Positions 1 through 11,455 of a stretch of 37,223 bases of DNA are shown here, piece after piece (positions within the stretch are counted from its first letter, which is position 1; each line of letters begins with the position of its first letter). The notes beneath the pieces were generated by a model that saw only the letters and a list, made by a program, of their open reading frames with translations, did no database searches and had not been told where the DNA came from. The DNA is taken from NCBI GenBank assembly GCA_012522435.1, contig JAAYKK010000025.1, positions 1-37,223 on the forward strand, read 5' to 3'. The stretch comes from Clostridiaceae bacterium. GTDB taxonomy: Bacteria > Bacillota > Clostridia > Saccharofermentanales > DTU023. The translations under genes and the position numbers were made by a program.

Positions 1-218
1 AGCACACTTTTTCTTTTTTTGTTATTCTTGATCTGATTCTAAAAGCTTGAGGTAAGATTTTCTTGTTAATCTTTCGCCAGTTTGCTTTTCAGATCTCTTT
101 TTCTTCATCTTTACTTAACAGAGCCTTTTAACTTGTTTTATAGTTAATATGAATAACTAAACTTCATTATAGCATTAAATCTACAACATTTTGTCATGTC
201 ATTTATTTACTATTTCTT

Positions 219-2237
219 TCAAGCGCTTTTATGTACTCCACGTAAGATCATTAGATAGTCTCTTAAATCGGCAGCTTCTTCAAAAGCAAGATTGGCAGCA
301 GCTTCGCGCATTTTAGTTTCATTATAAGCAATCATATTTTGTAATTCTGAAGCACTTAGTTCTTTGAGAGCTGATTCTTCCAAATAATCCTTTTCTACTT
401 CAGCCACTTTTAGTTCCTCTTCTTCGTCTAATTCATATGCGGTATCAACTATTGCTCTAACTTCTTTTTGAATAGTTTGGGGAATAATATTATTTTTTTG
501 ATTGAATGCACTTTGGATTTCACGTCTTCTATTAGTTTCGGTAATCGCTTGGTACATTGATTCAGTAACCTGATCAGCATACAAAATCACACGCCCTCTC
601 ACATTTCTTGCTGCTCGACCGATGATTTGAACTAAAGAAGTTGTTGAACGTAGGAAACCTTCTTTATCGGCATCCAATATAGCAATTAAAGATACTTCCG
701 GTAAATCTAAACCTTCTCTCAACAAGTTTATTCCGACCAAAACATCAAATTTGCCTTCTCGAAGTTGTTTAAGTATTTGCAAACGTTCTACAGTCTTGAT
801 ATCCGAGTGTAAGTATTTCACTTTTAAACCTTCACCGGATAAATATTCAGTTAGTTCTTCTGACATTCTTTTGGTTAAAGTTAAAACTAAAGTCCGCTCA
901 TTCTTCTTAATATTTTCTTCAATTTCATAGATTAAGTCAGCAATTTGATCTTCAACCGGCCTTATATCTATTTCCGGATCGAGTAAACCGGTAGGACGAT
1001 TGATTTGCTCAACAAATTGTGTTGAATGTTCATCTTCATAACGTGAAGGTGTCGCACTGACAAATAATGTTTGTCCCATTCTTTGTTCAAATTCTGTAAA
1101 TTCAAGTGGTCTATTGTCCAGTGCCGATGGCAAACGAAAGCCGTAATCGACCAGAGACTGTTTGCGTGAGCGATCTCCATTATACATTGCTCCAATTTGA
1201 GGAACCGTTACATGAGATTCATCTATCATCAATAGATAATCATCCGGGAAAAAATCGATCAAAGTAAAGGGCGGAACACCCTCACTCCTACCATCGAAGT
1301 GGCGTGAATAATTTTCAATACCTTTGCATACTCCGGTCTCAAGCAATAATTCGAGATCATAACGTGTACGCTGCTCCAAACGATAGGCCTCAACTATTTT
1401 CCCCTGACTGTTCAGCACCTCCAGCCTCTGTTCAAGTTCAGTCAAAATATCAGCAACAGCTCGTTTGGTATTTTCTCTGGTTGTAGTATAGTGACTTGCA
1501 GGATAAATCTGTTGATAATTTCTCCCTTGAATACTGCGCGCAGTAATAGAATCAATTTCTGTAATCCGTTCAATTTCATCACCGAAAAATTCAAGTCTGG
1601 TAATCACATTCTCTGAAGCTGCTGGGAAAATATCGATAATATCTCCTCTTACTCTGAAAGTTCCACGCCTTAATTCAAAGTCATTTCTTACATACTGAAT
1701 GTTAACCAATTCTTCAATTACATCTTCTACCGATTTTTGCTGACCGGGACGCAGATGGACCATCATTTTTTTGTATGATTCAGGAGAACCTAAACCATAA
1801 ATACAAGATACCGATGCAACAACAATCACATCTCTACGTTCAAATAATGATGCAGTAGCTGAATGCCGCAAACGATCTATTTCATCATTAATCGAAGAAT
1901 CTTTTTCAATGTATGTATCGCTGGAAGGTAAATAAGCTTCAGGCTGATAATAATCATAATATGAAACAAAATATTCAACCGCATTATCTGGAAAAAAAGA
2001 TGCAAATTCAGCAGCCAGTTGACCTGCCAAAGTTTTATTATGAGCGATAACCAAGGTCGGCCTTTGAGTTCTTTCAATAATATTAGCCATCGTATAGGTT
2101 TTACCGGAACCGGTTACACCCATTAAAGTTTGAGCTGCATCTCCTCTCTCAATTCCTTGTACAATCTTGTCTATAGCCTTAGGTTGATCACCTTTTGGCT
2201 GATATTCCGAAACTATTTTAAAGGGTTTTCCTGTCAT
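219..2237 (-). CDS. uvrB: Excinuclease ABC subunit B
   Basis: 672 aa; Walker [25 protein letters not shown] beta-hairpin motif, DEXH-like [12 protein letters not shown]-terminal UVR motif region. Confidence 0.98.
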   Translation of the reverse strand: MTGKPFKIVSEYQPKGDQPKAIDKIVQGIERGDAAQTLMGVTGSGKTYTMANIIERTQRPTLVIAHNKTLAGQLAAEFASFFPDNAVEYFVSYYDYYQPEAYLPSSDTYIEKDSSINDEIDRLRHSATASLFERRDVIVVASVSCIYGLGSPESYKKMMVHLRPGQQKSVEDVIEELVNIQYVRNDFELRRGTFRVRGDIIDIFPAASENVITRLEFFGDEIERITEIDSITARSIQGRNYQQIYPASHYTTTRENTKRAVADILTELEQRLEVLNSQGKIVEAYRLEQRTRYDLELLLETGVCKGIENYSRHFDGRSEGVPPFTLIDFFPDDYLLMIDESHVTVPQIGAMYNGDRSRKQSLVDYGFRLPSALDNRPLEFTEFEQRMGQTLFVSATPSRYEDEHSTQFVEQINRPTGLLDPEIDIRPVEDQIADLIYEIEENIKKNERTLVLTLTKRMSEELTEYLSGEGLKVKYLHSDIKTVERLQILKQLREGKFDVLVGINLLREGLDLPEVSLIAILDADKEGFLRSTTSLVQIIGRAARNVRGRVILYADQVTESMYQAITETNRRREIQSAFNQKNNIIPQTIQKEVRAIVDTAYELDEEEELKVAEVEKDYLEESALKELSASELQNMIAYNETKMREAAANLAFEEAADLRDYLMILRGVHKSA

Positions 2238-2275
2238 TAAATAAAATTAAACTCCTTAGCAAAATCAACGAAGTT

Positions 2276-2905
2276 TTACCAAATTTCAAACTCAAAAGGT
2301 TTAAGCATAGGACGAATTAAATTCAGCTCCTCAAGTTTTTTTCTAACTTCCTTAAAATCTTCCCACATTTCAATTCTTTTACTTTGATTTCGCAATAAAT
2401 AGGCAGGATGAAAAGTAGGCATTATATAATATCCGCTTTTTTCAATCCATTGTCCCCTAACTTTTGAAATTGGATTATTAAGATTTGTAAAATACTTGTA
2501 GGCTGTAGCGCCTACTAACACAATTACTTTAGGTTTGACCAAGGCAAACTGCGCACTGAGCAATCTCTTACAAGCTTGAGCTTCAATCTCGGTTGGCACT
2601 CTATTTTCAGGCGGTCTGCATTTCACTATATTGCAGATATGAAAATCCTCAGCCGTAAATTCTTGTGCTTGGAGTAAGCTGTCTAATAATCTACCGGATC
2701 TACCTACAAAAGGTCTGCCTTGGCGATCCTCTTCAGCTCCCGGACCTTCACCGATTAACATCAATGGTGCATTTAAGCTACCCCGATAAACTACAACATT
2801 ATCTCTGGTTTTATAAAGATCACAATTTTTACAGGATTGGCAGGCTTGTAAAAAACCTTGCCATTCTTGAGGTAAATCATGAAATTCTATCATATTTTCT
2901 GTCAT
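2276..2905 (-). CDS. Uracil-DNA glycosylase, family 4 (Fe-S type)
   Basis: CQSCKNCDLYKTR, GEGPGAEEDRQGRPFVGRSG, NIVKCRPPENRVP, PTFHPAYLLR motifs; start overlaps the udp stop (ATGA). Confidence 0.93.
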   Translation of the reverse strand: MTENMIEFHDLPQEWQGFLQACQSCKNCDLYKTRDNVVVYRGSLNAPLMLIGEGPGAEEDRQGRPFVGRSGRLLDSLLQAQEFTAEDFHICNIVKCRPPENRVPTEIEAQACKRLLSAQFALVKPKVIVLVGATAYKYFTNLNNPISKVRGQWIEKSGYYIMPTFHPAYLLRNQSKRIEMWEDFKEVRKKLEELNLIRPMLKPFEFEIW

Positions 2906-3657
2906 TTTTTTCCTTTAATAATATCTTTTCGAATTGCTTCTACTGCTACACTGATAGCAAGTTCAGTATCATGCTGATGAGGGTCTTCCAGACCGCGTTT
3001 TGCTCTTTCCTGATTCCAAATAACATTCAAAACACAAGCTGCTCTGGCACCTAAAACTTGACTAACGATGAATAAAGTTGAACTCTCCATTTCCGAGGCC
3101 AGACAATTTGCTTTGTACCAAGCTTCCCATTTATTTGTTAATTCATAGCCGATGGGCATCCTACTCGGATTATGCTGACCATAAAAGGAATCTTTACAAT
3201 GTACAATCCCTGTATGATATGTAGCTTTTAATTGTTGAGCTGATTCTACCAAACTGGCAGTGAAGTCAAAATCAGCAACTGCCGGAAATTCTTTTGGCAC
3301 ATATTCATCAGGTGTGCCATCCATCCGGATTGCTCCAGTTGCTATTACAACATCCCCGCCTTTTACTTCCAACTTAATTCCACCACAGGTTCCAATTCTG
3401 AGAAAATTAGTAACTCCGGTTTGAAATAATTCCTCCACACCGATTGCAGTTGAAGGTCCTCCCATTCCGGTGGACATTACGAGAACATTTTCACCTTCTA
3501 TTTGTCCTAGCCAAGTAATATATTCTCTGTTTTGTCCTAAATATTTAGGATCATCCAGAAAAGAGGCAATTTTTTCTACTCGCTCAGGAGCTCCGGGAAG
3601 CAATGCATATCTGGCATTGTGTGAATCGTCCAATTGTATATGGTAAAGCTTTTCCAT
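2902..3657 (-). CDS. udp: Uridine phosphorylase / nucleoside phosphorylase family
   Basis: ALLPGAPERVEKIA, STGMGGPSTAIGVEEL, RIGTCGGI, ASEMESSTLF motifs of the PNP/UDP family. Confidence 0.9.
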   Translation of the reverse strand: MEKLYHIQLDDSHNARYALLPGAPERVEKIASFLDDPKYLGQNREYITWLGQIEGENVLVMSTGMGGPSTAIGVEELFQTGVTNFLRIGTCGGIKLEVKGGDVVIATGAIRMDGTPDEYVPKEFPAVADFDFTASLVESAQQLKATYHTGIVHCKDSFYGQHNPSRMPIGYELTNKWEAWYKANCLASEMESSTLFIVSQVLGARAACVLNVIWNQERAKRGLEDPHQHDTELAISVAVEAIRKDIIKGKK

Positions 3658-3674
3658 TTATAATTCCCTCCAGA

Positions 3675-4106
3675 CTATAATTTATTATTCAGGTTAGCAG
3701 GACCAAAACCATCAGGCAATAATTCACCCAAGCTACGTTCAAGGTAGTCATTTTCTGTGCTGACTAGCAAGACTAGTAAGGTTGGATCGCAAAACTCATT
3801 CAAGACTTGACGACAGATTCCGCAGGGGAACGCGTATTCTGATTCAGAAGAACTATTTAGCTCGGAGTAACCGTGGATAGCAATAGCTATAAACTTTGTT
3901 TCACCTTCAGAAACAGCCTTTACTGCAGCGGTACGTTCAGCACAAATTGTCGCACCATAAGAAGCATTTTCAACATTACATCCGCTGTAAATTTTCCCAC
4001 TTTCACCCAAAATAGCTGCCCCTACCCTATATTTAGAATAAGGTGCATAGCTCTCTCTGCTCGCATTTATAGCTTGTTTTATTAATTTATTTTTTATTTT
4101 TCCCAC
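3675..4106 (-). CDS. cdd: Cytidine deaminase (GTG start as tracked)
   Basis: YAPYSKYRVGAAI, GCNVENASYGATICAERTA and PCGICRQVL zinc-binding motifs. Confidence 0.94.
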   Translation of the reverse strand: MGKIKNKLIKQAINASRESYAPYSKYRVGAAILGESGKIYSGCNVENASYGATICAERTAAVKAVSEGETKFIAIAIHGYSELNSSSESEYAFPCGICRQVLNEFCDPTLLVLLVSTENDYLERSLGELLPDGFGPANLNNKL

Positions 4107-4174
4107 AGAATAATTTTTCTACTTCAATTATAAATTATTGAAAATAACTCTTTGCTTACTCAATTATTTTAACA

Positions 4175-4242
4175 TATAAAAAGCATTTCGTTTGTTGTTT
4201 GAGTTATTTCTCGGTAAGAATTAACAACAAAACGAAATGCTT
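4175..4242 (-). terminator. Intrinsic terminator downstream of ilvE
   Basis: Arms 4223-4242 and 4181-4199 (AAGCATTTCGTTTTGTTGTT / AACAACAAACGAAATGCTT, one bulged nt) followed on the minus strand by a T-rich tract (TTTTTATA). Confidence 0.8.
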
Positions 4243-4267
4243 AACAAATAAGATCTAAGAATCAGGA

Positions 4268-5329
4268 TTAAACTTCTACACTCCAACCTGCGGGACCTTG
4301 TTTCCTGCCCCATTGAATATCCGTTAAATCATCATAAAGCTTTTGTGAGACCGGACCAATTTGATTGTCGTTGATAATCATCTTCTGATCACGATAGAGT
4401 AATTCTCCGACCGGAGAAATAACTGCTGCAGTTCCAGTACCAAAAACTTCTTGTAGTTTGCCGTTTTGATAAGCTGTGACCACTTCATCAATAGAAATAC
4501 GTCTTTCTTCTACGTTTGCACCTTGATTACGTAATAGTTCTAACACAGATTTTCTCGTAATCCCGGCTAAAATAGAACCATTGAGTTCAGGTGTAATTAT
4601 TTTGTCTTCGATTACAAAGAATATATTCATGGCACCTACTTCTTCGATATATTTTCTTTCAATACCGTCAAGCCACAATACCTGTGAATAACCTTTTGCT
4701 TCAGCTTCAACCTGACCAATTAGGCTGACAGCATAATTGCCCCCGGTCTTCGCTTCACCCATTCCTCCCGGAACAGCTCTCACAAATTTTTCTTCAACAT
4801 ATATTTTTACCGGATCTAAACCTGATGAATAATAAGGTCCACTCGGACTCAATATAATAATAAACTGATATGAATTGCTGGCATGTACACCAAGAAAAAA
4901 CTCATCCGCAAAAACAAATGGTCTAATATATAAACTGGAATCTGATTGATGGGGTACCCAATCACGTTCAATATCAATCAGCTTCTTCAAACCTCTCAAA
5001 ACCAATTCTTCGTCAAACCTGGGAATACATAAACGATCACTAGATAAATTCATCCTCTTGAAATTTTCATCAGGTCTGAATAAAAGTATTTGATCTTGGT
5101 TACGATAAGCTTTCAAGCCTTCAAATACAGTTTGACCATAATGAAAAGTTAAACATGAAGGATCCAGGTTGATATTTTGATACGGAATGATGCGTGGATC
5201 ATGCCAACCTTTTCCCGTTTGATAGTTCATGATGAACATATGATCGGTAAAATATTGCCCAAAACCCAATTGACTTTCATCTTGGATTTTTTCTTTCAAG
5301 TTTTTACTCGGTATAAATTTAATTTCCAT
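4268..5329 (-). CDS. ilvE: Branched-chain amino acid aminotransferase
   Basis: 353 aa; FHYGQTVFEGLKAYR, GNYAVSL...A, EVGAMNIFFV, EVFGTGTAAVISPV motifs. Confidence 0.96.
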   Translation of the reverse strand: MEIKFIPSKNLKEKIQDESQLGFGQYFTDHMFIMNYQTGKGWHDPRIIPYQNINLDPSCLTFHYGQTVFEGLKAYRNQDQILLFRPDENFKRMNLSSDRLCIPRFDEELVLRGLKKLIDIERDWVPHQSDSSLYIRPFVFADEFFLGVHASNSYQFIIILSPSGPYYSSGLDPVKIYVEEKFVRAVPGGMGEAKTGGNYAVSLIGQVEAEAKGYSQVLWLDGIERKYIEEVGAMNIFFVIEDKIITPELNGSILAGITRKSVLELLRNQGANVEERRISIDEVVTAYQNGKLQEVFGTGTAAVISPVGELLYRDQKMIINDNQIGPVSQKLYDDLTDIQWGRKQGPAGWSVEV

Positions 5330-5356
5330 ACCTGCTCCTTTTACTCATTATTAAAA

Positions 5357-6598
5357 TCAGTTATCGGTAAAACAACCTTTGGCTTCATCCTTTGATATTA
5401 AGTTAAATCCTTTTTGCGTCAAACCTGATTTGATCTGAAGTATATGTTCCATATTCTTTGTTTCCAGTTTCAGATTGATCACACAGCTATCAATCGCTGT
5501 ATTCTCACCACCCGGATTATAATTGACTTCGGTTACATTGGCTCCGTACTCCGCTATTGCAGTCGCAACCGCCTGTAATTGTCCCGGCTTGTCTGTCAAA
5601 CTGATACTTAATTCCGTATTGCGCCCGCTAACTAATAAACCACGTTGAATAACTCTAGAAAGAATATTAACGTCTATATTTCCTCCACTTAACAGAACAC
5701 AGATCTTTTTGTCTTTTATCTCTATTTTATTAAAAACCACAGCAGCAAAAGCAACTGATCCGGCACCTTCACAGACTAGCTTCTGTTTTTCCATCAAGGA
5801 TAATAAAGCATAAGCAATCTCATCTTCACTAACCGTGATAATCTGATCTGCATATTTTTTTGCTAATTCAAATGTAAGATTACCCGGTTGTTTTACTGCA
5901 ATTCCATCAGCAAAAGTGTCTTGACTGGAAATTTTGATGATCTTACCTTCGGTCAGTGAAACTGACATTGAAGAAGCTTTTGCCGCTTCAACACCAATGA
6001 CTTGACATTCGGGTTTAAGACTTTTGATAACATAAGCTATCCCGGCTAACAAACCACCACCACCGACAGGAACTAAAATAACATCTACATCGGGCATTTG
6101 ATCAAGAATCTCTAAACCAATCGTCCCCTGTCCGACAATAACTTCCTCATCATTAAAAGGATGAATGAACACTTTTTCGTGTTTATCCATATAGTCAAGT
6201 GCTGCGTCATACGAATCATCATAGGTATCGCCGGCTAAGATTATTTTCGAACCGTAAGAACGGGTAGCTTCTATTTTTGAAATAGGGGCAGATTCCGGCA
6301 TGAAAATTGTCGAATCAATCCCTAATTGATTACAGGCCAAAGCTACACCCTGTGCATGGTTACCTGCGGAGCATGCCACCACTCCTCTTGCTTTTTCAGA
6401 CTCACTCAATTGAGATATTTTATAATAAGCACCTCTAATTTTGAATGAACCGGTAGTTTGCAAATTCTCTGTTTTTAAATATACAGAGTCTACAGGAAAA
6501 ACTGCTTCTGCTTTAATTAGATCGGTTTTTCTGACAACTTCCTTTACTTTATGGGCTGCACGATAGACATTGTCTAATGAAAGGTTGTTTTTTCTCAT
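5357..6598 (-). CDS. ilvA: Threonine ammonia-lyase with C-terminal ACT domain
   Basis: [19 protein letters not shown]-lysine motif, [22 protein letters not shown]-terminal ACT-like region ([21 protein letters not shown]). Confidence 0.95.
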   Translation of the reverse strand: MRKNNLSLDNVYRAAHKVKEVVRKTDLIKAEAVFPVDSVYLKTENLQTTGSFKIRGAYYKISQLSESEKARGVVACSAGNHAQGVALACNQLGIDSTIFMPESAPISKIEATRSYGSKIILAGDTYDDSYDAALDYMDKHEKVFIHPFNDEEVIVGQGTIGLEILDQMPDVDVILVPVGGGGLLAGIAYVIKSLKPECQVIGVEAAKASSMSVSLTEGKIIKISSQDTFADGIAVKQPGNLTFELAKKYADQIITVSEDEIAYALLSLMEKQKLVCEGAGSVAFAAVVFNKIEIKDKKICVLLSGGNIDVNILSRVIQRGLLVSGRNTELSISLTDKPGQLQAVATAIAEYGANVTEVNYNPGGENTAIDSCVINLKLETKNMEHILQIKSGLTQKGFNLISKDEAKGCFTDN

Positions 6599-8259
6599 TC
6601 CAGAACAGCTCCTTTATCTGAACTTGTGACTAATCTGCGGTAGCGATTAAGCCAACCACCTACTATGTTGGTTTCAGCAGGTACAAAATCAGCCATTCTG
6701 GCAGCAAGTTCTTCGTCTGAAATTTTTAGGTTCAAAGAATAATTTGGAATATCAATTGAAATGATATCACCCTCTTTAATTATTCCTATTGCTCCTCCTA
6801 AAGCAGCTTCGGGAGAAACATGACCTATAGCGGCACCGCGTGATGCTCCGGAGAATCTACCATCTGTAATCAATGCTACGCTCTTATCCAATTTCATCCC
6901 GGCTAAAGCCGAGGTTGGATTGAGCATTTCACGCATTCCGGGACCACCCTTAGGACCTTCATAACGAATGACTATCACATCACCCGGATTAATCTGACCC
7001 GCGTATATGGTTTTAATAGCATCATCTTCACTTTCAAAAACTCTTGCCGGACCTTCATGTTTCAACATTTTCTCATCAACTGCGGAACGTTTAACAACTG
7101 CTCCTTTTTGCGCAATATTACCATAGAGTATTGCAAGACCACCCACATCACTATATGGATCAGCAATTGATCTAATCGCACCGTTATCACGAACTCTAAT
7201 TTGAGCTATATTCTCGCCAACAGTTTTTGTAGAAACAGTAGGTAAGTCCAAATTGAGCAAATCTTTTTTAGCCAACTCTTTCAGAACAGCACCCACTCCT
7301 CCCGCAAAATACAGATCCTCCATTCTAGTCGGACCGGCGGGAGCCAAATGACATAAATTGGGAACTTTCTCACTTAACTGGTTAAAGATGTTCAGGTCAA
7401 CTTCAATTCCTGCTTCGGTTGCAATAGCCAAGAGATGCAAAACTGTATTTGTTGAACACCCTAATGCCATGTCTGAAGCAATTGCATTGCATATTGAATC
7501 CTCAGTTATGATATCCTTTATTCTGATATCTTTTCTAAGCAATTCCATGATCATCATGCCGGTTTCTTTAGCAAGTCTTTGTCTCGCTGAATAGGGTTCC
7601 GGAGTTGTACCGTTTCCCGGCAAGGCTATACCAATAGCCTCCGTCAAACAGTGCATCGAGTTAGCTGTATACATTCCGGCACAACTTCCACAACTAGGAC
7701 ATGCTGCTTGTTCACATTCCAAAAGCTCATCTGCAGTAATCAAATTAGCTTTGTAACTGCCGACAGCTTCAAATAATGAGGAAAGACTTAATGAGCCTTG
7801 CTCACTTTGACCTGCCAACATCGGACCTCCACTAACCAAAATAGTCGGAAGATTCAATCTCAAAGCACCCATGATCATACCGGGAACTATTTTGTCACAA
7901 TTGGGAATCAAAACTAAAGCATCTATCCCATGGGCAATTGCCATGGACTCAACACTATCGGCAATCAATTCTCTACTGGGCAAAGAATATTTCATTCCCT
8001 GATGCCCCATGGCTATTCCGTCACAAACACCAATCGAAGGAATCATGATCGGAGTACCGCCATTCATCAATACTCCCGTTTTAACGCTTTGAGTCAACTT
8101 GTCCAAGTTCATATGTCCGGGAACAATTTCACTATAGGCGCTGACTACACCGATTAATGGCCGTTGCAATTGTTCTTCTGTATAACCCAATGCATAAAAA
8201 AGACTGCGATTAGGCGCTCTTTCAGCACCTCTGATGACTTTATCACTTGCTAATTTCAT
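6595..8259 (-). CDS. ilvD: Dihydroxy-acid dehydratase
   Basis: 554 aa; [59 protein letters not shown]. Confidence 0.98.
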   Translation of the reverse strand: MKLASDKVIRGAERAPNRSLFYALGYTEEQLQRPLIGVVSAYSEIVPGHMNLDKLTQSVKTGVLMNGGTPIMIPSIGVCDGIAMGHQGMKYSLPSRELIADSVESMAIAHGIDALVLIPNCDKIVPGMIMGALRLNLPTILVSGGPMLAGQSEQGSLSLSSLFEAVGSYKANLITADELLECEQAACPSCGSCAGMYTANSMHCLTEAIGIALPGNGTTPEPYSARQRLAKETGMMIMELLRKDIRIKDIITEDSICNAIASDMALGCSTNTVLHLLAIATEAGIEVDLNIFNQLSEKVPNLCHLAPAGPTRMEDLYFAGGVGAVLKELAKKDLLNLDLPTVSTKTVGENIAQIRVRDNGAIRSIADPYSDVGGLAILYGNIAQKGAVVKRSAVDEKMLKHEGPARVFESEDDAIKTIYAGQINPGDVIVIRYEGPKGGPGMREMLNPTSALAGMKLDKSVALITDGRFSGASRGAAIGHVSPEAALGGAIGIIKEGDIISIDIPNYSLNLKISDEELAARMADFVPAETNIVGGWLNRYRRLVTSSDKGAVLE

Positions 8260-8280
8260 GCTTCCTCCTCCAAAGTATCT

Positions 8281-9285
8281 TTACTTATTGTCTAACCCCT
8301 GCATCATGCTGCGCAATTCAGAACCAACTTCTTCCAATTGATGATCTGCTTCTCTTTCTCTGGTTGTTAAGAAACGGATCTTTCTACCGGAAGACATTTC
8401 CTGTACGAATTGGGAAGCAAATTTTCCGGTTTGAATATCTTCCAAAACCTCGCGCATATTGTCTTTAACATATTGGTCAATCACTCTGGGTCCTGAAACA
8501 TAGTCTCCGTATTCAGCCGTATTAGAGATTGAGTTTCTCATATTAGCAAAACCGCCTTCGACCACCATATCAATGATCAGTTTCATCTCATGGATACACT
8601 CAAAATAAGCCATTTCAGGCTCATAACCAGCTTCAACCAAAACTTCAAAACCTGCTTTCATCAAAGAGGTTACGCCTCCACAAAGAACTGCTTGTTCACC
8701 GAAAAGGTCAGTTTCTGTCTCTTCTTTAAATGTAGTTTCTATGATACCGGCTCGACCTGCACCGATTGCTGAAGCATAGGCAAGTGCCGTTTCTTTTGCT
8801 TTGCCTGATGCATCTTGATAAATTGCAATCAAGGATGGCACGCCGAATCCTCTTTCGTACTCACTACGCACTGTATGGCCGGGACCTTTTGGTGCGACCA
8901 TAATTACATCAATATCTGTAGCCGGTATGACTAAATTATAATGGATATTAAAACCGTGAGCATACATTAAAGTATCGCCTGAAACTAAGTTAGGGGCTAC
9001 TGAATTATTGTAAATATCTGCCGAAAGTTCATCCGGAACCAACATCATTACAATATCCGCTTTTCTAGCAGCTTCTTCCACAGTTGAGACTTCAATGCCG
9101 AATTCTTCGACAGTTTCTCTAGTTTTGGAATTCTCCGCTAAGCCAACCACAACATTAATGCCACTCTCTTTTAAGTTGAGAGCATGTGCATGCCCTTGTG
9201 AACCAAAACCGATTATTGCTACGGTTTTTCCCGTTAAAACATCCAAGTTACAATCTTTGTCATAATATTTTTCAACCATTTTCAA
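8281..9285 (-). CDS. ilvC: Ketol-acid reductoisomerase
   Basis: [57 protein letters not shown]. Confidence 0.98.
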   Translation of the reverse strand: MKMVEKYYDKDCNLDVLTGKTVAIIGFGSQGHAHALNLKESGINVVVGLAENSKTRETVEEFGIEVSTVEEAARKADIVMMLVPDELSADIYNNSVAPNLVSGDTLMYAHGFNIHYNLVIPATDIDVIMVAPKGPGHTVRSEYERGFGVPSLIAIYQDASGKAKETALAYASAIGAGRAGIIETTFKEETETDLFGEQAVLCGGVTSLMKAGFEVLVEAGYEPEMAYFECIHEMKLIIDMVVEGGFANMRNSISNTAEYGDYVSGPRVIDQYVKDNMREVLEDIQTGKFASQFVQEMSSGRKIRFLTTREREADHQLEEVGSELRSMMQGLDNK

Positions 9286-9770
9286 TCTCCTTTTCCTCTT
9301 TGAAGAGCTGTTACACCAGTTCTACAGATATTTACTATATTATAATTATCGATAACTCTAATAAATGCATCAATCTTTTGTGGTTTACCTGTTAGTTCAA
9401 TGATCATGCTGTCAGGTGAAAGGTCCACCACAACTCCTTTGTATACATCGGTAATTTCAATTAATTTGCTGCGACAATCGTCCGAGACCGAGACTTTGAC
9501 TAAAAGAATCTCTCTCATTACCGAATTTGTTTCAAACAGTTCTTCAATTGAGATAACTTCTTCCAGTTTTGCTGTTTGACTTACCAATTGATTTAATTCG
9601 AGATCATTCAGGCTTGCAGTCAAAGTGATTCTTGAAAAACTGGGGTCTTTTGTTTCCGATACGGTCAGGGTGTCGATATTGTAGCCCCTTCTGGCAAATA
9701 AACCGGCTACTCTGGTCAAAGTTCCTGCATTATTTTCAACTAGAATGCTCAATACTCTCATTTGTTTCAT
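9282..9770 (-). CDS. ilvN: Acetolactate synthase small subunit
   Basis: 162 aa; ACT domain [31 protein letters not shown]; 4-bp overlap with ilvC. Confidence 0.96.
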   Translation of the reverse strand: MKQMRVLSILVENNAGTLTRVAGLFARRGYNIDTLTVSETKDPSFSRITLTASLNDLELNQLVSQTAKLEEVISIEELFETNSVMREILLVKVSVSDDCRSKLIEITDVYKGVVVDLSPDSMIIELTGKPQKIDAFIRVIDNYNIVNICRTGVTALQRGKGD

Positions 9771-9774
9771 AAAC

Positions 9775-11436
9775 TTACTCCATAATAATATCTTCTACTG
9801 TACCGCCGGCGGGAATCATCGGCAATACCAATTCGTCTTTATCAATGATTGCTTCAATAATTATCGGTTTATTCTGAGTTGTAGCATCAGCAAAAGCAGC
9901 TTTGAATTCTGTAATAGTTGCACAACTGTAGCCCTTTGCACCAAAAGCCTCTGCTAGTTTTACATAATCAAAAGAATGATCAATATCCGTTTCACTATAG
10001 CGTTGGTCATAAAGTAAGTTTTGCCATTGTCTAACCATGCCCAGAGCATGATTGTTTAAGATAATCGTAATCGTATTAATTTGATGATCAACTGCAGTCT
10101 TTAATTCATTCATATTCATAGTGAAAGATCCATCACCTGAAATTAAAACCACCGGTTTATCAGGATTACCTGCTTTAGCGCCAATTGATGCTCCAAAACC
10201 GAAACCCATCGTTCCCAGACCTCCACTGGTCAAAAAAGTCCTGGGCTTTGTTCGAGCACAATATTGAGCAGTCCACATTTGATGCTGACCGACATCAGTA
10301 ACAAAAATCAGGTCTTCGCCAAAATATTCCGCAACATGTCTAATAATTTTATAAGGTTCAATCGAATCAGAACCATTTGGAGGTTGGTAATCTTCTTTTC
10401 TAAACTCTTCAATTTGAGCGAGCCAGTCTTTGCGATCTTTTTCTTCAATCAGAGATAATATTTCCGCGAGAATCTCTTTCAGATCACCGACAATTTCAAA
10501 ATCGACAACTACATTTTTATCAATTTCGCTTTGATCAATATCAACTTGAATGATCTTAGCATCAGGTGCGAAGTGTTTCGTATTCAAGGCAACCCGATCA
10601 GAAAATCTGGTACCGAGAGCTATTACAAGATCCGAATGTTCAATTGAATAATTTGAGCTGTTTTTACCATGCATGCCGACCATGCCCAGATTTAATTGGT
10701 CTAGTGGACCTAAGACACCAATTGCCATGATCGTGTTGACTGCAGGAATCATTGCTTTATCCATTAAGGCTCTCAATTCCTGACTGCTATCTGAGGAGTT
10801 TATTCCACCTCCGGCATAGATGATCGGTCTTTCTGCTTGATTAATTATCTCGGCAAATTTTTCCAAATCACTTTGAACAATTTTGTGTTTGCCGTCTATT
10901 GGTAAACTCTCTTTTTTCTCATAGGGATATTTTAACTGAGTGAAATCTTTCGGCACATCAATCAAGACCGGACCTTTTCGTCCTGAATTGGCAATTTTGA
11001 ACGCTCGCCGAATTGTATCTTGCAAATCGGCAATATCAGTAATCATAAAATTATGTTTAGTGACGGACATTGTGGCACCAAAAATATCAATCTCCTGAAA
11101 AGCATCTTTACCGATTAAATGACTGGCGGCATTTCCCGTGATACAAACCATCGGTATGCTATCCATGTAAGCAGTAGCAATCCCCGTCACCAGATTTGTA
11201 GCACCGGGTCCGCTTGTAGCAAGAACTACACCGGTCTTACCTGTACTTCTGGAATAACCATCAGCGGCATGAGCACCGCCTTGTTCATGACTCGGCCTGA
11301 TATGTCTGATTTGATCACGATAATTATAGAGTGCATTGTAGATGTCGATCACTGCACCTCCCGGATAACCAAAAAGTGTGTCTACACCTTCATCAATCAG
11401 TGTTTTTATAATTATTTCCGCTCCTGTATATTCCAT
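9775..11436 (-). CDS. ilvB: Acetolactate synthase large subunit
   Basis: FGYPGGAVIDIYNAL, HEQGGAHAADGYSR, TSGPGATNLVTGIATAYMDS, TPP-binding GDGSFTMNMNEL...NN. Confidence 0.97.
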   Translation of the reverse strand: MEYTGAEIIIKTLIDEGVDTLFGYPGGAVIDIYNALYNYRDQIRHIRPSHEQGGAHAADGYSRSTGKTGVVLATSGPGATNLVTGIATAYMDSIPMVCITGNAASHLIGKDAFQEIDIFGATMSVTKHNFMITDIADLQDTIRRAFKIANSGRKGPVLIDVPKDFTQLKYPYEKKESLPIDGKHKIVQSDLEKFAEIINQAERPIIYAGGGINSSDSSQELRALMDKAMIPAVNTIMAIGVLGPLDQLNLGMVGMHGKNSSNYSIEHSDLVIALGTRFSDRVALNTKHFAPDAKIIQVDIDQSEIDKNVVVDFEIVGDLKEILAEILSLIEEKDRKDWLAQIEEFRKEDYQPPNGSDSIEPYKIIRHVAEYFGEDLIFVTDVGQHQMWTAQYCARTKPRTFLTSGGLGTMGFGFGASIGAKAGNPDKPVVLISGDGSFTMNMNELKTAVDHQINTITIILNNHALGMVRQWQNLLYDQRYSETDIDHSFDYVKLAEAFGAKGYSCATITEFKAAFADATTQNKPIIIEAIIDKDELVLPMIPAGGTVEDIIME

Positions 11437-11455
11437 AAATACCTCCTTTTGTAAC

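Noticed and set aside
22-108. 28-codon minus-strand ORF downstream of uvrB (MKKKRSEKQTGERLTRKSYLKLLESDQE)
   Set aside because: No Shine-Dalgarno, low complexity, at the window edge and without recognisable family motifs.
11119-11454. Longer plus-strand ORFs (e.g. 11119-11454, 2665-3054, 13924-14286, 32635-32970, 35584-35922)
   Set aside because: All lie antisense within strongly supported minus-strand genes and lack family motifs; typical shadow ORFs.
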